Shown: positions 1-6,275 of the stretch, one piece after another
How the letters are laid out: every line of letters begins with the position of its first letter
How positions within the stretch are numbered: position 1 is the stretch's first letter
NCBI GenBank assembly: GCA_002401545.1
Contig: NVTJ01000073.1
Span: 4,485 to 11,315 of the forward strand
Reading direction: 5' to 3'
Source: Alphaproteobacteria bacterium
Lineage (GTDB): Bacteria; Pseudomonadota; Alphaproteobacteria; Sphingomonadales; Emcibacteraceae
DNA length: 6,831 nt
The notes under the pieces: model-generated
What the model was told of the DNA's origin: nothing
Seen by the model: the letters and a program-made list of their open reading frames with translations, nothing else
Databases searched by the model: none
Position numbers and translations under genes: made by a program

Positions 1-1076
1 ATCATGACAATCCCGAAATGGACAAGATCTACACCCTGCGCTACGGCCAGCGGCGCCAGCAACGGAGCCAGAATAAGTATTGCCGACCCGATATCAACAA
101 AACAGCCCACAATAAGCAGTCCAACCATGGTCAACAACATAAAAGATGTCTGATCGGTGACCATATCCGAGATAATATCCACCAGAGCATGGGGTATCTG
201 CTCATAAGTCATGAAGGTGTTGATGGACATGGCCATCATCAAGAGCGGCATTAATGAGCCGATCATCGTTGCCGTTTCAATAACCACTTCTTCCAGCTTG
301 GCCAGCCCAAGTTCGCGGTGGATAAAAAGCTCCACCAGTGTCGCATAAAAAACCGCCACCGCCGCCGATTCCGTCACCGTGAATATACCGCCATATATAC
401 CCCCCAGAATAAGCACCGGCATGAAAAGTGAGAAGACGCCCCGCCTGACCGCCGTTTGCAAGGCCACAAAATCAAACGTCGCCCGCAGGATAGACCAATT
501 CACGATCAGGGCGTACAAGGAGATAAACAAGGTAAGGACTATGGCCGGGCCGATACCCGCCTTGAACAGGTCGGCGATAGACGTCTCTGTCATCACACCG
601 TATAGAATGAGCGGAATGCTGGGCGGAATGATAATGCCCAATGTTCCCGCCGCACAAAGACTGCCCATGGCAAATTTTCGGCTATAGCCCGCTTTGAGCA
701 GGGCGGGATACATGATGGAACCGACCGCAATCAGCGTCACCGTTGATGACCCGGAAATAGCGGCAAAGACGGCACAGGACAGAATGGTCGCGATGGCCAG
801 TCCGCCCGGAATGGGCGCTGTGGCCACCCGCATGACCGCAATCAGTCTTTCGGCAATGGTGCCCTTGGACATGATATTTCCCGCCAGTATGAACAGGGGA
901 ATGGACAGCAGGATTTCCTGATCCGCCGCCGCCCATATATCAAGCAGGACATAGGTTAAATTCCCGTCCCCCCAGACCAGATAACAAAAACCCGCCACAA
1001 ACCCCAGTATGGCCACAATACGCTGACGCAGCATAAGAGCAATAATTACCGCCAGAATGAGCAGCAACATCATCAT
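1..1076 (-). CDS. TRAP transporter large permease (DctM family), 3' end cut by window edge
   Basis: This is the large membrane subunit of a tripartite ATP-independent periplasmic transporter, the part that moves substrate across the inner membrane, in this family by Na+/substrate symport. The frame is open for 358 codons from 1076 to the left edge. DctM proteins usually have about 425 residues, so roughly 70 C-terminal residues are missing. Family signatures seen: LSIPLFILAGNIM (57-69), AISGSS (106-111), the re-entrant-loop motif GTLGIIIPPSIPLILYG (144-160), TESAAVAVFYA (235-245) and DLVHFGIVM at the cut end. Almost the whole chain is hydrophobic and fits a multi-helix permease. The start is the first of three consecutive ATG codons. 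It overlaps the small-permease stop as ATGA (1076-1073), and a GAGGGAG ribosome binding site lies about 7 bases upstream, so the two subunits are probably translationally coupled. The family call is secure; the substrate cannot be read from this subunit. Confidence 0.95.
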   Translation of the reverse strand, partial: MMMLLLILAVIIALMLRQRIVAILGFVAGFCYLVWGDGNLTYVLLDIWAAADQEILLSIPLFILAGNIMSKGTIAERLIAVMRVATAPIPGGLAIATILSCAVFAAISGSSTVTLIAVGSIMYPALLKAGYSRKFAMGSLCAAGTLGIIIPPSIPLILYGVMTETSIADLFKAGIGPAIVLTLFISLYALIVNWSILRATFDFVALQTAVRRGVFSLFMPVLILGGIYGGIFTVTESAAVAVFYATLVELFIHRELGLAKLEEVVIETATMIGSLMPLLMMAMSINTFMTYEQIPHALVDIISDMVTDQTSFMLLTMVGLLIVGCFVDIGSAILILAPLLAPLAVAQGVDLVHFGIVM

Positions 1077-1570
1077 GGCAAAGCTCCCTCATCTGGCCTG
1101 ATGTCTGGATAGAGGGCATAAAGAAAATGTCGTATGGCACCGATAAGAAAAGCCAGAGGCATCACCGTCTGCATGGGCCATATGGCAATGCGCAGCATCC
1201 GCGAGGTTTCCTGAAGCAGAAAGGTGTCATAGACCACTATCATGGCGGCAACCGCGAATATCAGGCAGAAGGCCGCCATCAGGCCTTCCTGAAGGCGGAT
1301 GATCATGCCATTCCATCCTGAAGGCAGCCAGTTATCGGCAAAACGGGGCCGCAGATGACGCCCTTTATGGGAGGCCAGACCAAAGCTGATCAGGGCGGCA
1401 ATGATCATGGCATAGACGGCAATGCGCGGCGCCCCGGCGATGCCCTGGCCCAGAATTTTCCGGCTGATCACATCGGCAATAATCACCAGCGTCATAACCG
1501 CAAAGGCGAGCAGGGCCACTGCTTTCTCAAAGCGATAAAGATACCCTGTAAAACGCCCAGCCCTATTCAT
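1073..1570 (-). CDS. TRAP transporter small permease (DctQ family)
   Basis: This is the small four-helix membrane subunit that pairs with the large permease in the inner membrane. The 165 residues are typical for the family. Hydrophobic segments lie at about 17-36, 47-66, 91-115 and 128-150. The DctQ signature DVISRKILG follows helix 1 (33-41), and the basic stretch SHKGRHLRPRF (67-77) after helix 2 matches the usual K-G-x-H-x-R loop. The ATG at 1570 lies inside the end of the binding-protein gene (8-base overlap), and the stop overlaps the next start by 4 bases, so all three TRAP genes form one translationally coupled unit. The overlap with the upstream gene supports this start. Sequence divergence is normal for this poorly conserved subunit. 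I see no fusion or frameshift. Confidence 0.93.
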   Translation of the reverse strand: MNRAGRFTGYLYRFEKAVALLAFAVMTLVIIADVISRKILGQGIAGAPRIAVYAMIIAALISFGLASHKGRHLRPRFADNWLPSGWNGMIIRLQEGLMAAFCLIFAVAAMIVVYDTFLLQETSRMLRIAIWPMQTVMPLAFLIGAIRHFLYALYPDIRPDEGALP

Positions 1571-2600
1571 GCTGTGCTTTCCCGTCCCGGTAAATTTTAC
1601 GTGCCGCCATCATGGCCTGATATATCTCCCCCGCCCTGCCACCAATTTTCCGGATGATTTCCCGATGGTTATCCTGCAGGGCCTCTTTCCAGAGAAGCAA
1701 CTGTTCCGGTGACAGGTCATGAACCGTAACCTCCGGTTTCGCCTTTAACATGCCCAGCAAAGCCGAAGCCATTTTGCGAACCCCGGCCCGCGCCCCGTCG
1801 GATGAGGGGAAAGCATCATAAACCCGTTGCTGAGATTTTGGTGAAAGGCCGTCATACCATTTCTTGCTGGCCACAATCATACCCGTGTCATAGGCATGGC
1901 GGGTCAGCACCAGATGAGGGGCCTCATGGGAAATTCCGGTGACACTATACAGCACAATATTGGTTTCGCCGCCTTCTACAAGCCCGGTCTGCAAGGCCGG
2001 GATAAGATCATGAAAAGGCATTTGCAGCATGTCGCCTTTCAAAGAGGCCATCACAGCCTGAGAGGCTTCCGAAGCCTGGGAACGCAACCGGTAGCCGCGC
2101 GCATCTTTCGGTGTTATCAGGGGTTTCCTGCCATACATATGAAGCCAGCCAATCTCAACCCAGCGAATCAGGACCAGACCTTTTGCCGCAAACATCGGCT
2201 GGAAAATATCCAGCATGAAATTATCCATGACAAAGTCAAGCTCCTCCACACTATCAAAGACATAGGGCGACAGAAGCACTGATAATTCAGGAATGACCGC
2301 CGAAGCGCCCCCGATGGAAAAACCGCCGAATTGCAGCCGGTTACGGCGGATATTGGTCATAGTGACCGGCTCGCCACCTGCTTCGCCCCGGATGAGAAGC
2401 TTAACTTCAAAGTCAGGTTCCCCCGGAACTTTCCGGTCAAGATTTTCCCGAAATGTCTGCCAGTCCGTATCCCACGGCGTGCCCGGTGCGGCAAAAGCGC
2501 CCACGGCAAGTTTTATGGGGTCCTGCCCATGCGCCGAACCCACAGTGACCAGCGACAAAAAAGCTGCAATATAAAAAAATACCGAACGACTTGTCGTCAT
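1563..2600 (-). CDS. TRAP transporter substrate-binding protein (DctP family)
   Basis: This is the periplasmic binding protein that captures the substrate and delivers it to the two permease subunits encoded just downstream. The 345-residue protein begins with a Sec-type signal peptide: basic residue R5, hydrophobic core about 8-20, and likely cleavage after the SAHG stretch near residue 25. The mature part has the DctP layout: an opening strand (KLAVGAFAAPGTPW, 30-43), the segment GYRLRSQASE (169-178), and PFHDLIPALQTGLVEGGE (195-212), matching the family's P-x-x-E/D-x-x-x-A-L-Q-x-G-x-x-D/E-G motif. In characterised DctP proteins an arginine in the R-x-R region, here R173, salt-bridges the substrate carboxylate, so an organic acid is likely (inference). 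The start lies 9 bases after the amidohydrolase stop, with AGGG about 8 bases upstream of the ATG. That placement links uptake to the amidohydrolase. Confidence 0.94.
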   Translation of the reverse strand: MTTSRSVFFYIAAFLSLVTVGSAHGQDPIKLAVGAFAAPGTPWDTDWQTFRENLDRKVPGEPDFEVKLLIRGEAGGEPVTMTNIRRNRLQFGGFSIGGASAVIPELSVLLSPYVFDSVEELDFVMDNFMLDIFQPMFAAKGLVLIRWVEIGWLHMYGRKPLITPKDARGYRLRSQASEASQAVMASLKGDMLQMPFHDLIPALQTGLVEGGETNIVLYSVTGISHEAPHLVLTRHAYDTGMIVASKKWYDGLSPKSQQRVYDAFPSSDGARAGVRKMASALLGMLKAKPEVTVHDLSPEQLLLWKEALQDNHREIIRKIGGRAGEIYQAMMAARKIYRDGKAQHE

Positions 2601-2609
2601 ATCTTAACC

Positions 2610-4082
2610 CTAAGTTGGGCGTTTCAAATACTGGCCTCTGGGTTCACCAACAATATTCCCATTGTCATAAATAAGATGGCCGCGCAGATAGGTCTGCATG
2701 ACGGTTGCGGTCAATTCCTGACCCTCAAAGGGGGTATAGCCCTGTGCCGAAGGCGAATTTTCAGCACTGACCACAAAGCCTTTCGCCGGATCAACCAAAA
2801 CAATATCTGCATCATATCCGGGGGCAATATCACCCTTGGTAGGCAGGCCAAAACGTCTGGCCGGATTGGCGCTCACCAGCTCCGCCATATGGTTATAGGA
2901 CATGCCGCGCCGGCCGCCTTCACTGATCAGGCCACTCAAAAGATATTCCGTGCCGCCAAAGCCGGACTTGGCGAGAAATATCTGGTCGGGCTGCTTGTTG
3001 TCGGTCTTCATTTCTTCCTTGCAACAGGCATGGTCGGACACAATCCAGTCCACTTTATGGTCAAGGACAGCTTGCCACAGGGCCTCCACATCCTCGCGCG
3101 GGCGAATGGGGGGATTGACCTTGGCATGGCAGCCACAGGGGCTGTCCACATCCAGAAGCAAATGACCGATAGTCACCTCTTTGCGAAAATTAATATGGGG
3201 AAAGGCCAGTGACATTCTGGCCGCACTGTCCAGCGCCTTGGCGGATGTGAGATGCAGCAGATTGATATTAACGCAGTCGGTCTCATGGGCAAGGTAAGAG
3301 GCAATGGCAATGGCCAGCCCTTCTGAATGGGGCGGACGGGATTCGTGATAGGCGCGTAGCCCGGTATGAATGCCCTCCTCCTCCACTATTTTAGTATAGG
3401 CGGTCATTATTTCCGCCGTCTCACAATGTAGACTGCACGAAATAATATCCTTTTTATCAGGATGCAGTTCCATGGCCTTTTTAACGCCGCGCATAACAAA
3501 TTCAAAATGGGCAACATCGTATTTCTCGCCGGGGGGCGTCATCAGGAATTCACTTTGGTCCGATGAACGTCCATGTAGCCCGTGGGAGCCATAAAACATA
3601 AAAATCTTGAAAGATGTCACCCCGTGGTCGGCCACAAGATCCGGTATTTCCCCGATATGCTCTTTCATCATCGGCGCCAGATGATAACCGTAATCCACAT
3701 AAAAATTACCCTCGGACAGGGCAAGAACTTCCGGAAAGAAATCGCGATACGGCCCGCCTTTATTAAGGTAATATTGTCCGGTTCTCATATAATTCAGGCT
3801 TGACGTCACCCCGCCCATGGCGGCGGCCCGGCTTTCCGAACGGGCATCCTGTGCGAGCGGATTATATATGCCCGTATGCATATGAGCATCAACAAGACCC
3901 GGAAACGCCAGCTTTCCTTCCGCGTCGACAACCTGCGCCGCATCCTCTGCGGCCAGTTTCGGCGCGAGAGCGGTTATTTTTCCTTGGCTGATGCCAATAT
4001 CAAGAAGGTCTACGGTATCTTTTCCGGGCCGGACAACCCGGGCATTACTTATAATAAGATCATAGATTTGCGTATCGGTCAT
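2610..4082 (-). CDS. Dihydropyrimidinase/D-hydantoinase-like cyclic amidohydrolase
   Basis: This is a cytoplasmic metal-dependent hydrolase of the amidohydrolase superfamily (hydantoinase, dihydropyrimidinase, allantoinase, dihydroorotase group), expected to open a cyclic amide or imide ring. All binuclear metal ligands can be placed: DAHMH (H67, H69), the lysine that is carboxylated in the family in SFKIFMFY (K159), SLHCE (H219), LLHLTS (H277) and VSDHA (D350). Y164, five residues after the lysine, matches the oxyanion tyrosine of D-hydantoinases and favours that branch. Other family blocks are KVNPPIRP (321-328), SANPARRFGL (404-413) and GYDADIVLVDP (422-431). The 490-residue length is normal. 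The ATG at 4082 has only a weak AGAGAG binding site about 10 bases upstream. It is the first gene of the leftward operon. An unusual feature is a cysteine-rich active-site rim (SPCGCHA 314-320, DHACCKEE 350-357). The exact substrate is unknown; allantoinase-like activity is an alternative. Confidence 0.9.
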   Translation of the reverse strand: MTDTQIYDLIISNARVVRPGKDTVDLLDIGISQGKITALAPKLAAEDAAQVVDAEGKLAFPGLVDAHMHTGIYNPLAQDARSESRAAAMGGVTSSLNYMRTGQYYLNKGGPYRDFFPEVLALSEGNFYVDYGYHLAPMMKEHIGEIPDLVADHGVTSFKIFMFYGSHGLHGRSSDQSEFLMTPPGEKYDVAHFEFVMRGVKKAMELHPDKKDIISCSLHCETAEIMTAYTKIVEEEGIHTGLRAYHESRPPHSEGLAIAIASYLAHETDCVNINLLHLTSAKALDSAARMSLAFPHINFRKEVTIGHLLLDVDSPCGCHAKVNPPIRPREDVEALWQAVLDHKVDWIVSDHACCKEEMKTDNKQPDQIFLAKSGFGGTEYLLSGLISEGGRRGMSYNHMAELVSANPARRFGLPTKGDIAPGYDADIVLVDPAKGFVVSAENSPSAQGYTPFEGQELTATVMQTYLRGHLIYDNGNIVGEPRGQYLKRPT

Positions 4083-4089
4083 CTTGAAT

Positions 4090-4120
4090 TTGTCTCTCTG
4101 TCTAAGCCAGATTATATAAT
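4090..4120. promoter_or_regulatory. Possible divergent sigma70-type promoter with a palindromic -10
   Basis: The 10-base perfect palindrome ATTATATAAT at 4111-4120 contains TATAAT on both strands (plus 4115-4120, minus 4116-4111). It sits between two divergent operons, where promoters in both directions are needed. For the plus strand, TTGTCT at 4090-4095 could act as a -35 with a long 19-base spacer. For the minus strand, the -35 position holds only TTCCTT (4139-4134), so that direction may need an activator. A leftward transcript would start near 4104, leaving a leader of about 22 bases; a rightward one would start near 4127. The evidence is sequence match and position only. Confidence 0.4.
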
Positions 4121-4142
4121 ATCAGGCCCAGAGAAGGAAGGG

Positions 4143-4156
4143 ATGACTTTTGTCAT
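4143..4156. promoter_or_regulatory. Inverted repeat, candidate operator in the divergent control region
   Basis: ATGAC and GTCAT form a perfect 5-base inverted repeat around the spacer TTTT. A 4-base spacer of this geometry is common for dimeric regulators such as GntR or Crp/Fnr relatives, but the half-site does not match one well enough to name it. It lies just downstream of the predicted rightward start and upstream of the leftward -10, so one bound protein could affect both operons. Short arms can arise by chance, and no regulator gene is present in the window. Confidence 0.35.
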
Positions 4157-4205
4157 TGCTGAAAAAGCTTGTGGCACAGACTATAAGGGCAAATATTGAT
4201 AACAT

Positions 4206-4210
4206 AAGGA
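4206..4210 (+). promoter_or_regulatory. Ribosome binding site that decides the VOC gene start
   Basis: AAGGA at 4206-4210 lies 8 bases before the ATG at 4219, an ideal spacing. Two other in-frame ATG codons (4210 and 4213) overlap or abut this site and so could not use it well. The site therefore favours 4219 over those and over a TTG at 4150 that would add 23 residues lacking any clear domain similarity. Confidence 0.6.
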
Positions 4211-4218
4211 TGATGACG

Positions 4219-5133
4219 ATGACCTCACCGGATTGCCGCCCAGACGGCGAAGGGCGGATCAAATGCGCCACGGTCTCTGCGGCGGATGTGACAGCGGTGG
4301 TAAACAGCTACAAAGATTATTTTGGCTATAAGATAATTGAGGATAATTTCGTCAGTGAGGCTCAGGCCACCCATTGGGGGGCGACGGCCATGGCCGGCAA
4401 GCGTCAGGTCGTCATGGCCCCCATGAGCGGCACCCAGGTCTTTATCCGTATCGTTGAAAATTATAATATGCCAGATTATGATTATTTAAAGTCATATGGC
4501 TGGAACGGTATCGAAATCACGGTCAGGGATGTGGAAGCCCTCCACGAAAACCTGAAACAATCGCCTTTTGAGATCATCGGGGTACCGACCTATATGGATT
4601 TTTCGGACAAAATCTATCCCATGCAGGCAGTCGGAGTAGCCAATGAAGTTTTTTATCTCAATCAGGTTCGCGGCGACCTTCCCGATTATGACCTGCCCAT
4701 GGCGCGGTCCTTTGTCGACCATACCTTCATCATGGTTCTGGCAACGCCGGATATGAATGACGCCATTAAGTTTTACGTGCAGAATTTTGGCTGGGCGCAG
4801 GGCAATGAATATTTTGTCAAATACAGTGTCATTAACAAGGCCTTTGAACTGCCGGAGGAAACCCCGCATTATCTGTCCATGACCTGTGTCGGCAGGATCG
4901 TCAATAATGAGATTGATCAATATCCTGAGGCCACCGTCCCGCGGAATTGCGCTGAAAACAAGCTGCCGCCGGGCATTGCCATGACCAGTTTTATCGTGGA
5001 AGATATGGACAAGGTGAAGGCAACCCTGATCAGCAAGCCCTTGCGTATTGACATGGCCCCCTATAATGGCCGAAGATCAGCCTGTTGCATCGGCAATGCC
5101 GGGGAATTGATAGAATTGATTGAGGCAAAATAA
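4219..5133 (+). CDS. VOC-fold protein with two glyoxalase/dioxygenase-type modules
   Basis: This 304-residue cytoplasmic protein appears to belong to the vicinal-oxygen-chelate superfamily (glyoxalase I, extradiol dioxygenases, epimerases). Module 1 covers about 14-150: strand and helix CATVSAADVTAVVNSYKDYF (16-35), then GWNGIEITVRDVEAL (94-108) and ANEVFYLNQV (141-150). Module 2 covers about 165-302: VDHTFIMVLATPDMNDAIKF (166-185), GIAMTSFIVEDMDKV (252-266) and AGELIELIEA (294-303). By hand alignment only H168 and E299, both in module 2, keep usual metal-ligand identities. C16, G97 and Y146 occupy the ligand positions of module 1, and M255 that of the second histidine of module 2. The metal site is thus incomplete or unusual, and the reaction cannot be assigned. 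It is the first gene of the rightward operon and ends 2 bases before the nitrilase-like gene. The fold call is fairly safe; a dioxygenase, isomerase or non-enzymatic role are all possible. Confidence 0.75.
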   Translation: MTSPDCRPDGEGRIKCATVSAADVTAVVNSYKDYFGYKIIEDNFVSEAQATHWGATAMAGKRQVVMAPMSGTQVFIRIVENYNMPDYDYLKSYGWNGIEITVRDVEALHENLKQSPFEIIGVPTYMDFSDKIYPMQAVGVANEVFYLNQVRGDLPDYDLPMARSFVDHTFIMVLATPDMNDAIKFYVQNFGWAQGNEYFVKYSVINKAFELPEETPHYLSMTCVGRIVNNEIDQYPEATVPRNCAENKLPPGIAMTSFIVEDMDKVKATLISKPLRIDMAPYNGRRSACCIGNAGELIELIEAK

Positions 5134-5135
5134 CC

Positions 5136-6179
5136 ATGGATACAGAGGATAAACTGCTGGGGCCAAATTATTATGCCATCGCCCTGCAAACATCCCTTGA
5201 TACGGTAAACGGCTGCAACAGCCGTGAAGACGCCAGCCTTGTTATCAATAAAACCTTAGGGCGCCTGGCAAAAGAAATCCAGTCCTGCAAACGGTTTGTC
5301 GGTCCCGATACCAGGCTTGTGGTCCTGCCGGAATATTTCCTCACCGCCTATCCCATGGGCGAAAGTATCACCGGATGGGCCGACAAGGCCTGCCTTGACA
5401 TGGATGGCCCGGAATATGATGCCTTGGGCAGGATTGCGCAGGATAATGATATTTACCTGTCCGGCAATGCCTATGAAAAAGACCCGAACTTTGAGGGACT
5501 TTATTTCCAGACCAGCTTTATCATTGATCCTTCCGGCGATATTATTCTGCGCTACCGGCGACTGAATAGCATGTTCGCGCCGACCCCCCATGATGTGTGG
5601 GACAAATATCTGGATATTTACGGCATGGACGGGGTTTTCCCGGTGGCCAAAACTGACATCGGCAATCTGGCCTGCATCGCCTCCGAAGAAATCCTCTATC
5701 CCGAAATTGCCCGCAGCCTTGCCCTGCGCGGGGCCGAAATATTCCTCCATTCCTCAGGCGAGGTCGCCTGCACCAATGACAGCCCGAAAAACATAGCCCG
5801 GAGAGCCCGCGCACTTGAAAATATGGCCTATGTGATCTCCTCAAACTGCGCCGCCATCAGGGGCCATGACATGCCGGAAAATTCCACCGGTGGCCGATCA
5901 GCGATCATTGATTTTCAGGGGCAGGTAATACAGGAGAGCGGCTGGGGCGACACCATGACCGCCAATGCTTCGATAGATTTAAACGCGCTCAGAAGACACC
6001 GCCAACGCCCCGCCATGAACAATTATCTCGCCCGTCAAAGGTTAGAGCTATTCGCCGGCACCTACGCCCAAACCGGAAGTCATCCGGCCAACAGTCTTCT
6101 GGATAAAAACGGCGACCATATCATCCCCGACAGAAGTCATTTCATGGATATGATGAAGAGGGCGGTTGAGAAAATTTGA
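5136..6179 (+). CDS. Carbon-nitrogen hydrolase (nitrilase superfamily) with a substituted catalytic triad
   Basis: This is a cytoplasmic protein of the nitrilase superfamily, whose members hydrolyse amides, nitriles or N-carbamoyl groups with a Glu-Lys-Cys triad. The 347-residue chain is longer than the common 270-300, with a C-terminal tail after about 285. The glutamate is present in LVVLPEYFLTAYP (E66). The lysine block reads GDIILRYRRLNS (134-145), with R142 at the lysine position. The block from G176 (GNLACIASEEILYPE, 176-190) aligns without gaps to the usual G-x-x-x-x-x-x-C-Y-D-x-x-F-P-E pattern and puts S183 (codon TCC, 5682-5684) in place of the nucleophilic cysteine. It may therefore be inactive or use other chemistry. 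C180 is nearby but out of register. The rest, including RSLALRGAEIFLHSS (193-207) and RARALENMAYVISSN (223-237), is well preserved. GAGG at 5122-5125 serves the ATG. By family, an N-carbamoylase or amidase role would fit beside a hydantoinase, if active. Confidence 0.88.
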   Translation: MDTEDKLLGPNYYAIALQTSLDTVNGCNSREDASLVINKTLGRLAKEIQSCKRFVGPDTRLVVLPEYFLTAYPMGESITGWADKACLDMDGPEYDALGRIAQDNDIYLSGNAYEKDPNFEGLYFQTSFIIDPSGDIILRYRRLNSMFAPTPHDVWDKYLDIYGMDGVFPVAKTDIGNLACIASEEILYPEIARSLALRGAEIFLHSSGEVACTNDSPKNIARRARALENMAYVISSNCAAIRGHDMPENSTGGRSAIIDFQGQVIQESGWGDTMTANASIDLNALRRHRQRPAMNNYLARQRLELFAGTYAQTGSHPANSLLDKNGDHIIPDRSHFMDMMKRAVEKI

Positions 6180-6188
6180 GGGGTGGAG

Positions 6189-6275
6189 ATGGCTAAACTC
6201 AGTAAATACATGCTGTTCACATTTTTCTTCATTACCTTAATTTTTCCTTCGGGTCCGATATTGAAACAGAAATAG
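6189..6275 (+). pseudogene. Signal-peptide-like 28-residue frame, possible stump of a truncated third operon gene
   Basis: An ATG lies 9 bases after the nitrilase-like stop, with GAGGGG (6178-6183) 5 bases upstream, a good ribosome binding site. The frame encodes MAKLSKYMLFTFFFITLIFP followed by eight more residues, then TAG at 6273-6275. It has a basic N-terminus (K3, K6) and a hydrophobic core (about 7-20), as in a Sec signal peptide, but no mature protein follows. Its last 44 bases overlap the 3' end of the convergent AT-rich gene. The spacing matches the tight packing of the rest of this operon. I infer a gene cut off when the AT-rich segment joined here. A genuine tiny membrane peptide or a chance frame are alternatives. 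Confidence 0.35.

Noticed and set aside
2331..3212. A 293-codon open frame on the plus strand
   Set aside because: It is antisense to the binding protein and the amidohydrolase, both of which have clear family motifs. Its translation shows no recognisable domain, and it crosses the boundary of two genes.
4150..4218. TTG start giving the VOC protein 23 more residues
   Set aside because: TTG is a rare start, there is no good ribosome binding site before it, and it overlaps the candidate operator. AAGGA at 4206 points to the ATG at 4219.
4083..4218. Riboswitch or small RNA in the divergent region
   Set aside because: Apart from the short inverted repeat and -10 palindrome there is no extended pairing or known conserved core, and the region is only 136 bases long.
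4492..4920. A 142-codon minus-strand frame inside the VOC gene
   Set aside because: It is antisense to a gene with recognisable VOC modules; its translation looks like a mirror of that gene's codons, with no known motif.
5673..5675. C180 as the nitrilase nucleophile
   Set aside because: It lies three residues before the position that aligns without gaps to the catalytic cysteine, within the preceding strand. Using it would break the register with the P-E motif at 189-190.
5256..5750. A 164-codon minus-strand frame inside the nitrilase-like gene
   Set aside because: It is a shadow of a well-supported plus-strand gene, with no domain-like features of its own.
6180..6231. Terminator between the convergent genes
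   Set aside because: There is a short T run near 6221-6225, but I found no stem of useful length before it on either strand.
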